64,000 nucleotides of DNA, taken from assembly GCA_028583405.1 (NCBI GenBank), contig CM053263.1, positions 5,499,804-5,563,803 on the forward strand, in the 5' to 3' direction. Both the position numbers and the translations under genes were made by a program. The stretch's first letter is position 1. Every line of letters starts with the position of its first letter. The stretch comes from Pogonophryne albipinna. Taxonomy: Eukaryota; Chordata; Actinopteri; Perciformes; Artedidraconidae. The notes beneath the pieces were generated by a model. The model was not told the DNA's origin. It made no database searches and saw only the letters and a program-made list of their open reading frames with translations. Positions 13,901 to 26,343 of this stretch are shown here, piece by piece.

Positions 13901-15098
13901 ATTAATCAAGGTCTTTTCACAGCACTGGTGTTGAGTGTGCATGTCATTACTGCAAGGTGAAATACATTATGCTTATCCCAACAGGAAGGCAATGCATATT
14001 TATGTCCCCCTCTCTCATTATTTGTCATTAATCTACATCAGGCTAAAGGCTTTGTAATAGACATTTTGTGTCAGGGGAGAGTGTTCTCACAAACACTGCC
14101 GAGGAGAGATTGAAGAACAACCTTGGAGAGAAAGAGGGGGGGGGGGTGGGAGTCATTGAGGGGAGGAAAACTGGTTTTTCATCACTTCCCCTACTTTGAT
14201 CTCTTATTGAGCAGAAGATGTGTGTGAAAAAGGGAGGTAGGGGGCAAGTAAACAAAGCGTATAAAGACAGGAATAAAGAGAGTGAGATATATCTGTTCCA
14301 AACCCACTGCACGTCAATTTCATTAAAGTCTAATCCCTCCTGCAGCCGCTGTAAAGACCTCTTTCTCCCCCAGCATCCTCCACATGACAGGCCTGTTGGT
14401 GCTGCTACAGTACACTACGCTGGTCTTTATTTGCACCGTACGGTACCGTGTGCTCCTGGGAGAGCACCCGTCACCACTTTTTTAACATGCTGTGTCAGTG
14501 TGCGCCTGCTACTGCCATGACCATTTAGCGAGTGTTTGTGTGTGCATGTGTGAAAGCGTATGTGCGGAGCGAGTGTGTTCCTGTTTAAGCACAATACGAG
14601 TATTGCTTCTGACGTGCCGCATGGCTTTATGAGCAAAGTTAAACAAGTCTTCATATCCGTCTGCTGCTGCTGCTGCTATCCAGCGTACCAGCAATTCTGT
14701 GCAGAGGCTCCGGCTCCAGCAGAATATGTTTAAATGTGTCTGTGTGTCTGTGTGTGTGTGTTAAAGAGCTTGTGAGGAAGAAACAACAGAATGGAGAGTA
14801 TGCAATTGGGAACGTCATGGCAGCTGTGAACAACAGTTGATACTTCAAAATGAAATTCTTCAAATTTGGCAGCGCTGAGGGAGACATAAACACAGTTCAT
14901 CCTGCGCTGATGTGTGTGAGGAAACAACGAATTTGATCGACAGCAAACTATTTTGCAAGACCAACTCGAGCCCTGGGAAATTGTTGAGTATTTTTCAGCA
15001 TTTTCTGAGATTGTACGGACTCAATAATGAATCATCCTATTTCATAGGGTAAGGGAAAGTTCTGAAGATTTGTTGGTATCCTGCCGACAACGCCAATT
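10907..15098. other. Non-coding stretch, no feature recognised
   Basis: This is AT-rich sequence with small ORFs only, none with a recognisable domain. It includes a nine-base G run near 14130, a CTG-rich patch near 14660 and short TG runs near 14740. I see no transposon ends and no splice-bounded exon. Confidence 0.6.
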
Positions 15099-15610
15099 TG
15101 TAAGGGAAACTTCTGTGTAGCAATGCAGTGGGGGTCACCGACTCAGGAAGGAGACACGGGAAGAGCAGGAGCTTTGATTCCAAACACTGATGGTTTATTT
15201 GGAGCTTCATCAGGAGGATTCACATCACAAGTCACAGCAGCCACGGTCTGACTGCACGGGAGAGTTGCCACATCAATTCTGGAGCGCCTCTCTCTCGTTA
15301 GCCCATTTAACTGGTTTCACAGAGAGTAATCAACATATTTGAGAAGATAGCCTAAACAGCTGGGAACACTGAGTTACTTGAGACACTTGTGGTCTCGAAG
15401 ATTTCACACCTTGGAGTCCACAAACACAGAGAAGGAAGTGTCCCAGTGTACCCACAACAATAAACCATCTGTGACCTAGGGTTGCCCGGTCATAGAATGG
15501 GAACAACAACATTATGGCTGAAGCAGCCCATTTCCTTAAGGGAGATAACAGACGTCAGGGTTGGTCATGCACGTCATATCTAGGAGTCTAGGACAATTAT
15601 TTCCCTAACA
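15099..15610 (-). mobile_element. Probable solo LTR, antisense
   Basis: The 512-bp segment is bounded by TGTAAGGGAAA on the left and TTTCCCTAACA on the right, imperfect inverted ends of the TG...CA type seen in LTRs. Read on the minus strand it starts TGTTAGGGAAA and has an AATAAA polyadenylation signal about 100 bases before its end, as LTRs do. No second LTR, primer binding site or internal coding region is nearby, so it would be a solo LTR. I could not find a matching target duplication (flanks CAATT and CATAA), which lowers confidence. Confidence 0.5.
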
Positions 15611-16300
15611 CATAACAAAACTGAGACCACAGTCTCTTTAGCACGTTAGCATGCTAACATTAGCCAAGTAACTATAGGCTGGCTATACGTTTGTTAGATT
15701 TGCAGGAACTTAGCCATAAATAAAAGTATTTGGTTTTTAATTAATTTGTGAAATAACTCAGAAATATGAAATATAAATGTCTCTTCAGGATGTTAAGTCC
15801 CAACAATACCAAAGACAGAACCCCAGCATTCTGCCAACATATTGACACACAGGAAGGAACACATACATATTTTACAGGATGTGTGGAGTAAAGAAGAAGA
15901 TAGAAAACATTGTTCTTTCCTACAGCACCACCCCCCATTGTGCTGCGTTGAATAAGAAATAAAAAATGAAAGAAAAGGGTGAGCCTTCTGATTCACAAGG
16001 CCATTGTTCATTATCTGCTTCTCTTTGATCATTATCTGCTTTCAAAGAATACTAGGGAGATGAGAATCAAATAGAAAATTATGCAAAAAGGAGCCAAGAC
16101 AGGAAGCAGAGAGTCATTCTGCAGAGTGCTTCACCTCCGAGAACACAGGGGGGGGTCGAAATGGAGTGGACTGCAGCACCTTGGGGCAAATGACTGAGGT
16201 AGCTTTACCCGTTAGCAAGGCGAGATACAAACAGGAGAGGTGCTTTGGTTATTTGTGATCTGTTACACTTTAAAAGTCTTAATGGGCCATCTTTGATGCG
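15611..16300. other. Non-coding stretch, no feature recognised
   Basis: I see nothing beyond AT-rich unique sequence between the solo LTR candidate and the hAT MITE. Confidence 0.5.
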
Positions 16301-16308
16301 CCGGTGAG

Positions 16309-16620
16309 TAGGGCTGCTCAATTAATCGTATTTTAATCGCGATTACGATTATGGCTTGCAACGATTACGAAAACAACGTAATCGAAATAAAACGATTATT
16401 TTTTTATTATTATTATTACTTTTTCTTTAAATACTTTTTTTTTTTTGGGGTTTTTCAGTTGAATTATACTTAAAGTTCAGGGTAATCAACTGTTAAAAAA
16501 AAAATTCTCCAATAAATGGATGTTTTCAAAGTCAATGGATAATCGCATTTAATAATCGCAATTACAATTATTGACCCAGATAATCGAGATTATGATTTTT
16601 GCCATAATCGAGCAGCCCTA
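16309..16620. mobile_element. hAT-type MITE with perfect 8-bp TSD
   Basis: The element starts TAGGGCTGCTCAATTAATCG and ends with the inverse, CGAGCAGCCCTA. It is flanked by CCGGTGAG at 16301-16308 and again at 16621-16628, an exact 8-bp target duplication of the hAT kind. The 312-bp body is AT-rich, with repeated AATCG/CGATTA words near both ends, and has no coding capacity. Its first eight bases match those of the foldback element at 48581, so related transposases could mobilise both. Confidence 0.9.
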
Positions 16621-16628
16621 CCGGTGAG

Positions 16629-17440
16629 TATAGCAATTATGGAGCGCCAGATCCATTCAGCCAAGGGGGGGTGTTAAAAGAGAGAAATGAGCCCTGGAGG
16701 CAAATAGAGCCATATTAACTAATTAGCTTCTGTCGCTGGACGACAGGGAACAGTGACATGTGGGGTTATATTATCTGTCTCTCAGTGGGGGAGTCTGACA
16801 GATGGATCACCATTATCTGTTATTTGGCTTCATCGGTCAGAGAGGGGTAATTTCACACAGTGACATAAACCCAACCGGCCACTGGTGTAAATAAATAGAT
16901 GTTATACCAACGGGGACACAAACATAAACAGACACTGCAAAATATCTGTCATTATATCTAGTACTTCCACACCAGTGACCTCAATGGTTTTGTTTTACTT
17001 CAGATCACTCACTGTCACAGTTGGGCGTGCTGTGGTTTTGTGCTAAGGCTGGGAAATATAAATATGTCTTAAAACGATTATTTGAGGCATTGCAAATGTC
17101 TACGAAATGAAAACTGTTGGTGATAATGTAATGTGTTTGAAATGTGTTATACAAAAACCTAGATTTTCGTTTTGAGCTTGTATGAACACACAATTGTGGT
17201 TTAAAATGTTCAACTTTGAATTCACATCCATACATTTTCAGGAAGCTTTTGACCAAAATAGCCCATAGCCTTCTCTAAACCAATGTCATTGTGTTACCAT
17301 ATCTTTAGTTATGAATAACACAATGGTTGTAAATGAGGGCAAACATAGTGTCTGTCCATTGTCAAGAAATCTTGGTGGAAGGGTCGAGAATGGGGAAAGG
17401 AAGAACTCATTTAATTTTGGAGTGGCGGCTGTGGGAGGGC
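16629..17440. other. Non-coding stretch, no feature recognised
   Basis: Unique sequence between the hAT MITE and the SINE; nothing identifiable. Confidence 0.5.
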
Positions 17441-17626
17441 GGCTGTGGCGCAGTGGATAGTTCCTTAGTGTTCGGATCAGGGGAAGCCAGGTTCAAACCC
17501 CACTGCAGTCAGCATGTGGTTGTGTCCCTGAGACACTTCACCCCAAATTGCTCCTGTGGTGATTGCCCACAGTATTGAGTATGTAAGTCGCTTTGGATAA
17601 AAGCATCTAACAAGTAACATGTCATG
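17441..17626 (+). mobile_element. tRNA-derived SINE, plus strand
   Basis: This is the same family as 4912-5103. The head GGCTGTGGCGCAGTGGATAG is followed by the B-box-like GGTTCAAACCC, a shared body (TGTCCCTGAGACACTTCACC) and the tail TCGCTTTGGATAAAAGCATC. It has a few substitutions and small deletions in the tRNA-like part relative to the other copy. Confidence 0.82.
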
Positions 17627-18918
17627 AGTGGATTCAAATCAAAGTGTGAATACAAATATGTATTTACTTCTCCAAACTGCATTGTCAGAGGGCTGTGTTC
17701 TCCACATACCCTTCTAATATATATGTAATCTTTAAGTACCCCAACACTGCATCATGGCATATGTTTGAAAATGTCTTGTCAAGACCTACTTCCAATTAGA
17801 AAATTAAAAGGGAAATGTACACAAAGACAATGTGAAAGTCGTAGTTTCTATGTGTAATTTACTTTCCCTCATGGCATCACATCACACCTGATCTGGATTA
17901 CATTTGACTGTCAATGTTTGCATCAAGGTCAGAAATGATCAGCTTAATGAAGGGCTGCATGGAAAGGCATTAAAAGAAGGTGAGAAAATATAGTGTGATC
18001 AGACTTGATTCAAGAAGACAGTTAAGAAGAAATTCTTTGAATCAGACAGTGTGTGTAATGTCACATCATGTATCCTATTTTCTGACAAAAACTTTGAAGA
18101 TTTATTTCAGACTTGACTAAGTGCTGAGCCCCGACTACAGAGGTGATGTTTCTCCTGACTTGGACGTAGACAGACAAGCAGTTAAGTTATTATAACCCCC
18201 CTTTGAACACTGTAAATACTCTGCTATCTGGACTGCTGAGACTGAAAGGAGCAGAAGATTATGTCCTAGATTTCACCGAGCATGAATTATGCTGCGAGGA
18301 CGACATCAACAAAGCACAAACGCTGCTCAGCCCACTTTTACCCGGGCTGCCTTGAACACTCTTTCATTTTCCTTTGGTGTGAATGTGCTCGGGGGAAAGC
18401 TAATGAAAGCCTCAAAGCTTCCTTACATCATAAGCACACCATTTTCCTCTGCGACTCTCAAAATGTGCAACCTGGGTGCTTGAAAGCAGCAATCCCCATA
18501 GAAAGCAAGGATTTTGCCTGCTTACTACGAGGCTAGTGTACTTCGGTTATGGCGGTAAAACATCTCGAACTCTGGGGACCGGTACTTCAGGGGATGTAAA
18601 TGAAGACAGAGAAGTCCCTTTAACCATGCATGCACACACACACATTAAACAGCATCTCTCTGTCAACAAGCGAGAGGGTAGAGTAATAGACCATGAAGAG
18701 GAGAGAGCTGGAGAACAAGCGAGGCTTTGATGTGGAGTGACTGACAGCGCCGAGGCGGGACTACATTGCATATTAGCATCGACTTCGAATAGACAGGAAA
18801 AGGAAAGTAAACAGGAGGAAGGAACCGCAAGAATAAATATCTGGGAGGGAATTACGAAAGCAGGAACACTTGCATAGCAGATGAGAAACAACAGAGATAA
18901 GAGGATAACAGAGGAAGA
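17627..18918. other. Non-coding stretch up to the second duplicate copy
   Basis: Nothing identifiable apart from a short AC run near 18633. The junction at 18918/18919 is visible only because the first copy starts at the window edge; there is no repeat or element at this point. Confidence 0.5.
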
Positions 18919-21900
18919 CATTGGTTGAAAGTATTTTTGCTTTTAACGGCAGAAAAATATTCAGCAAGCGGTCAGGCATTGAATATTTCCAAATCCTAAC
19001 ATGGCAGGTGAGGGAAAACAAGTCAAAAGTGGAGCTGTAAACACGCAGAGATTGAGAGGGGAGAAGGGACAGATGTACCGACGAGAGTTCCTTAATAGGA
19101 CATTTTTTTGAAAGGTTGCTGAGAAACTATCAGCTTTAAATCATTCATAGAAGCAGTTGCAAACATAGCTCATAAGCCACGGCCTAAATACGTCACATGC
19201 ATATTGCATGGGTTACATGCATGCTTAAATCAAAACTACACCATTTGCCAACTCAAAGTTCATGAGTCACCATAGGAAAACTCACAGTCATATTGAATTA
19301 ATGAGAGGGTCCAATGGAAGTGACAAAGCGGCGGGGGTAAAAGGGGCTTAGCGCTTCCTGCTGGGGCTTGTCGACACAGAGTGGCCGAGAGCGCTGGATC
19401 CTCATCCGCTCTGACAGCCCTCGTAAAGAAGCCATTACACAAACATCTCCTATGGGGCTGACCACACAGCAAGAGCTGTAGATCAATCCGAGCCTCCCAC
19501 AATCCCCTGCAGGAATCATGCCGAGGAGAAGACAGACGCAGATACAGAGCATCAGAAACACAAAGAAGGAAACATGTCAAATTGAGTTTCAGTGGAAGAG
19601 GACTACACCACATGAAGGGCAGTAGAAGCCTAGAAGGATTTAAGCACAGTTTGCTTTCAAAAATAACAAGGTACTTATGATTCCTTCTTTTATTGACTTC
19701 TGACGAGAGCAGCTTCTGTTTAAACCTGATGATTCATGTGTTATATAAACAGAAACAAGATGATCAATTTATTTTACAGCTACAGGCTTATTTATTGGCA
19801 ATTTCAGCTTCGCTCTTGTATTTAACTTGTTTACACAGTATCTTATCTAGGGCTGCAACAAGAAATGTATTTCATTTAGCATTTAGATGCTAATTGTGTT
19901 TTTATTTGCGCTCTAACGGGGGCTTTTAAAGTGAAACCGTGGGCCCTCTCAGTCTGTTCCCTTAAACAACCCCAATCTAGTTAAAATATCAAGTATATTG
20001 CAACATTAAATATGTCATATTAATGGATTTTGTAATAAAGTTTGGGGAGAATCATGTGGTAAGTTTTGGAACTACAGTTCCCATAATACAGAGGAGGTAA
20101 ACAGTAAGTAAAGTGTTGGTACTGTATATACATACACAGTTAGTTAAATGGCCGTTTGACACAACTTCCGCCCCCTTTTTCTGGTCTGTATTTGCTAAGA
20201 GGTTGGCAGCTTTAACGGTATGCCAAATTAGCAGTTCCTATTTGCCCTGTAGCCATGACAACAAACACAGGATTACTCTGAATGGAGAAAACCTCAAATA
20301 TAATGATTCCCAGGTGAGTTCAGGAGAGTGTGTTGCAACACTGAAGTTGAACATATAATTCATCATGTCTGCATGCTGAGATTTGACTAAAATAGTTGAG
20401 ATATCAATTGTAGCATTAAGACACTGAGGGTAGGGAGTAGCTTGATTGCCTCCATGATCTGTGTATCTGCTGCTGCTGTGGGACAAGAGAGGCAGGCTAG
20501 ACAACATAGGATAACTTCCTGTTGTTTTTCCACATGTCCCTAAACAACACTCAGTATCTTTGCCTCACTTCCCTCCCTCTGTGCCCCCCTGGCACATGTC
20601 ACAGTTTGAATACCTCTGGGCTATAAAATGTCAGAATAACAGTGATCCCCTGCTCCCAGAGCCCGAGGGGATAACTTCACATTGTTTGTTTTATACAAAC
20701 ATCAGTCCCACCCTAAACATATTCAACTTCAAATTTAACACAGAAGATCAAAACTTTAGAGATGCTGTGTGGCAATTCCTGTTTGACTAAATCCTGTTAA
20801 CATTAGTAATATTAACGAATGCTGTAACAGACTGGCTGTTCAAACTATATCTGCTAAGTTCTCTAAATTGTAAAGCAAACTTACTGAGGAAAAAGTTTCT
20901 AAACTGCAAACATTTTTGTTAAACCCAGAGAGCTGTTGCCATGGTTACCTGCAGTTGAACAAACTTTTGAACTTTGGATCAAGTTATATTCTACTTATTG
21001 GATACTTGCCAGCCGTATATAAATGGATATTTTCCATGGCTAACATTCAATTTAATTTGTCAAATATGCCTGAAAAGCGGCCATGGTTTGTACTGCCAAG
21101 ATAATTCCCACTATGTCCATTTGGATGCTCTGCAGCTGTGTTTTAAGACCTTAAAACACACATTCCCCAGTTAGACACAACATTTAACCTCACCTCTTAA
21201 TATTTGAAATACAGCAGCTCACAGTAACTGGTAGTCTTATTAACTCATGTATTTTGAGTTCTCAGCAGTAATCAAAAACATACTGCCATACTATTACGTT
21301 TTGCTGCACAGGTCTTTCAAACGGAGTATTTGATTTAATTAGGTGAATTTGGCCGCCTGCTGCACCTGCATACAGAACGTAATGATATATATTGAATTTA
21401 CTAAACTTGTGACCTTCTGCTGCAGTGAACCAGATGGTGTGGAACATAGAGCCAAACAGATTAGTGCACCTGCGCGTGTCTCTCTTTCCACCAAAGAGAA
21501 GTAAAACACTAGAGGCTGCCTCCTTTTCAGTTACTATTTTTGTAGCCAGAAGTAAAACAAACTCGGAGATACCACAACAAATATTCAAATCTCCTGCTCA
21601 GCTTTTGCTTAAGTTACTGTGAGATTGATATTTATAAAAAGGCATCAAGCCAAAATATTCAGCTTGAAATTAGAAATTGAAGCCAAAAGAACTTAATGAC
21701 TATGCGGTACAAAGGGTCAAACGTGGAGTCAAAATTACCTTGGCAAGTAGAAAGCATTGAAATGGCGTGATTGACTGACATCCTGCAACACTATGTACTG
21801 TACTATAGGTTTTTATTTTAAGCTTTACAACCAGGGTAATGGATATAACCTGAGAGGGGAAAACAGAGAATGAGTTTAGTAGGATACTCTTATTCCCTTA

Positions 21901-23784
21901 TGGGTGTTGATCATCCATTAGGTTGCAGCCCAAGCGCAATTTACAGTGAAAATCACAGGGGAGAGGTGGGCAGTTTCTACAATCAAGTTCTTGAGAAAAG
22001 CGCGGGTGGTAAGAGGGAGGATCAGAGGGTGAAAAAGCGAAAAATAACGATTTAATAAGCTCAAACCCCAGGCAAGAAAAAGGCAGCGTGCATCAGGGCA
22101 GCTTGTGAGAGTGCTGCACAGCTGAATAGAAGCCGACAGGTCTAAATGAATGTTAGCCTTGGCGAGGTCTCAGAGCTGAAGGTCTACATCTCATCACCTG
22201 AATAATTCACCTGCTGGGCCAATGATTCACCCGCCGGCCTCAGCGTGATACGACCCGACCCTGCCACTGCAACTCTCATCTCATCGTCAGGATCAGGGTA
22301 GTCGCTCGGAAAAATAAAGAAAGATATACGACTTTTTGTTACAAGGCCCAAAAGGATTGATATGCGTTGTTGTGAAGGGTAACACCCTAACAAACTACAT
22401 TTGTATCCAGCAGCAGGAAGTAGAAAACAATCCTTATCATGAAATGATATTTAGGGTCCTGAGACACACCCAACAATATTAGGTATGGTTAATGGAGTTC
22501 CTTCCTGTCAAAGCAAAGATTGCATGATCCATTACTTATATGGCTGATGAGCTGGATGGTCGATGATAGTTTGCTCGAAGGGTTTAGTTCAATATTGAGC
22601 TTTTATTACATATCCAATATTAGCCTCCTCCAGGGTGTTGTTCACCATAAAACTGATTCATAAAGACATCAGAGAAAAAACCCAAATTCAATAATGAAGT
22701 GAATGTTTCTCATATAGGTTTGTTAAATGACTTAAAACAAATACTGATAGAAAGATTTCAATAGTTTTTCATCAAACTTTAAACCTTTTAATTACATGTT
22801 TCAGTCCTAATCAGACAGAGCGTGTAAACAGCAATGGACACTTTGTCTCACTGTCTCCCTAACAGTTATTTAACTCCTTAAATAATAACAATAACCAAAA
22901 CAAATAAAAGTTTTCTTTGCTTCTTTAAAAAAGCAAGCTCTTATAACTTAAATTAAATTTCCATGTTGGTTTTATCAATTATCATTGGATCCCTTAGTGC
23001 TGAATGTTTAGTTACCTTGACAAAATATTGAAAGACCTTTTACTGAAATACTGTGCAACACGAAACAACCTTGTACCAACAAAGAGGTGACAACAGAAAC
23101 CATTTCCTCTCAAGAAGGACAGACATTCTTGAAGGTTTTCGTATTGTGTTTGTAAGGGTGTAAAACTGGAGAAACAATGATCCTTATATTCAAATTCAGC
23201 TGCAGCCTGGGAAGAAAACTGGATGAATAGTGTATTCAAAGACAAACAAAACAACAAGGCCTGAAAGACAAAGTGTTTCTTCTGATGAAATCTCCGTAGA
23301 CTGTTTCCATCTACATTAGCCCCTCACTTTCCTATCCTTCAAAATGGGATGAAAGCCAAAAGTGCTTGTTAAACTAATTTGAAAATTACTCTTCTGTAGA
23401 CACTTTGAGCTAAGCAAACGTTAAGCTGCACGAGCGGAAGCAGTTAGCTCGCGGGTGCCAGTTCACTTGCTCCCAACAGTGTTGATCAAACACGCCGTAT
23501 TTTCATAACTGTTGTGTGACAGTCTGATGAACATGATTGCCGTGTACATCATCAAGGCTTTAGATAAAGCTCGGAAATCTCTTCGCAAGGACAGACAAGT
23601 CCAAAGCACTTTTGATTAAAGGACAAGTTTACATGAAAAAAAAATCTGGACATGGCAGCAGTGCCCATATTTATCATATTTATGTTCAAACAAACCACAG
23701 CGATGTGAGGACTTTTGTGCCAAATTAATACAAAAGTATGGAACCCTTTCACATCATATATTAACTAAATGTGTCCTGACTAAC

Positions 23785-24365
23785 TTAAAGGGGACCTATT
23801 ATGCAAAATCCATTTGTTCATGTCTTTTACATTACATTACATGTCACTTGTTAGACGCTTTTATCCAAAGCGACTTACATACTCAATACTGTGGGAAATC
23901 CCCACAGGAGCAATTTGGGGTGAAGTGTCTCAGGGACACAACGACATGCTGACTGCAGTGGGGTTTGAACCTGTGCTCCCCTGATCCCAACACCAACGCA
24001 CTAATCCACTGCGCCACAGCCAACCATGTTTTATACATAAACATGTTTCCCCTCTGTGTAAAGAGACTCTGAACGTTTCAGGAAAAATATTTGCTCACTT
24101 TTTGTCTTGATTCATTTATATAAAAACCTGAAAATGAGCTGATCAGATTTGGGCCACTTTATGATGTCATAACGATGTTTGGGCTTGTGTAAAGTAACAG
24201 ACAGAGAATCAGCACTTTTGAAACAGGGCTGAAACAGAGGGGATTATGGGATGCTACAATGCATGATCTCTTGGTATTTAGAGCAAAACACTTCAGAGAC
24301 ATGTTCTGTATATATCTGAGACCTGTAATATATTGATGAAAAACAGTATAATAGGGGACCTTTAA
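23785..24365. mobile_element. TTAA MITE with nested SINE, second copy
   Basis: This is the counterpart of 4867-5447 within the large duplication. TTAA sites lie at 23785-23788 and 24362-24365. The nested SINE is identical in position and orientation. Confidence 0.75.
23830..24021 (-). mobile_element. tRNA-derived SINE, second copy
   Basis: This is the counterpart of 4912-5103 with the same A-box and B-box words on the minus strand. It is not an independent insertion. Confidence 0.82.
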
Positions 24366-26304
24366 TTTGAATCAAAACTACATTCTCAGAAAGTTATGTC
24401 TAAGCAGAGGTGGAGCTGTAGCCAGAACAGCTGAAGAATTGGAGTTTCTGATGTTCTCAAAGACAAAAACCTGGCAGCAGTGTACGTTTGTAAGAGGTGA
24501 AACAAGCAGGGTTTTACATTAGACTTGAAAGGAACCTAATTGCGTGCAGCAGAACAATACCCAGCGGGAACTGGCTCCAGAATAGTGAGTGAGAAGTCAG
24601 AAACAGGTGAGTGCACTATTGGCACAGGTGTCAGGGTCACACAGTTGTTTTAAAACAGCACCTGCTAAAGTTGAGCAGACATCCATCCTGTCACTGGAGT
24701 ATAAAACTAAATTAAAATGAATTAGTATAACTTTTCCTCTTGCTGCTTTATCATTTTGATGAGATCTGCTTCACGATGGGAATTAAATCAAGAGGCAGGC
24801 AGCACTTTTCCATTTGGCATTTATTCAAATCCAAACCTCTCCAAAGTGTTCATAATGAAATAATGACAAGCAGGGAGTCGGATGGCTTAAAGTGAGAGAG
24901 TCATATCAAGTGACCGCATTCCCATTGGTTTTAGTCTATTATAATAATTATACATAATCATTTCTTTGATTAATTGACAAATCATTTAGGTATAACATTT
25001 TATGAAATTGTTAAAATGCTCATTGTCAGCTACAGACAAACAGGACGTAAACACATTTTGATTGTATATATATATATAAAAGTGATTACATTCTCATATT
25101 TTAAGAGGTTGGTACCAGAGGGTTTTGGGGTATTTTAGCCTGAGAAAGAACTGACATTTCAGATATCTATTAATCAGCGAAGTTACTTATATCTTAATGA
25201 CCATAACTTTAGCTTTGCACTAGTTTAAGAAACGCAATGTGAGCTTTAGTTTAACAATGTAAGTCCTTCCATTGGCTGCTATCATTCCAAGGTTGCTTTA
25301 AAATAAACCAAATACATTGAGACCATAAAACATTGTTGTTATTCTCTCTATACATTTTTCTCATTGCCACATTTCCGTTATGATGTGACCACTTGAGAAA
25401 GTTGACTTGCTCCCATTGTCCTGCCCTCACTGGCAAGGCAGAAAAGAGTGTGAGTCAGAGAGTGTCAGGGAGTAGTGGATTCAGTTGTCAGGAGACATAA
25501 CCGAGACCGATGCCAAGACCGCATTCAGCAGAGACGAGGCTCCACATGCATTTTTCACAGAAGCACAAACTACTTGACATTTGGATGGACCTTTCCTCCT
25601 CGCTGCTTATCCCCCCCTGATGTGGGCAGGAAAGGAGAGAGCAAGGGAGCACGGAAGCACATCGGAGGAATGGAAGACTGTTGCAGGGCGAGGAGATTTT
25701 GTCCGGTGTAAATAATCCCATCCTTGGTGAAATCGTAGTGTAGAAACAGGAAGTGGAGGTAGCAGCATCCTCTCTGTTCATCACCTCTTCTCATGAAAAG
25801 ACTCATTTTAATCTCAGACGTCTGCAGCCCAAAACATGTTTTCTGGATCTTTTGATGCCTCTCTCTCTTTCATTCCCTCGGTCATCACTCAGAAATCTGA
25901 CAGACTATCTCTAATGGATTCGGATGGGGCTAGCAACCAGGTGTAATAACCTTCCTCCCCTCTTCTTCACGCTCATTCTGATTCCTCTATCTCAGACTTT
26001 CATCTCTTTCCCTATTTTCCTGTTTCCCCGTCTTTCTCCCCGCTGATGCAAATATTCAGATACAGGGTCACACAGTGCTTGTAAGAACTTCACAGACCTT
26101 TTCATCATAACAGATTTGCAAAGCACTGATTAGAACAAAAATGGCTGCATTGCACCAAATGGGAGAAAACCTGCAGGTAAACACTTGATCAGGTAGGGAT
26201 TGTTGGATGCATTGTGGAGAGAGACCACACTGCAGAAAAACAGGGACACAGTAGCTGTAATGTTACCAATAAGATGTGGTACACACTTCTAACTCAACTA
26301 TTAA

Positions 26305-26343
26305 GATCACCAATTATCTTGAAGTCTAAGATAATTGGGGATC
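26305..26343. repeat. Hairpin, second copy
   Basis: This is the counterpart of 7389-7427; arms and loop are unchanged. Confidence 0.6.
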
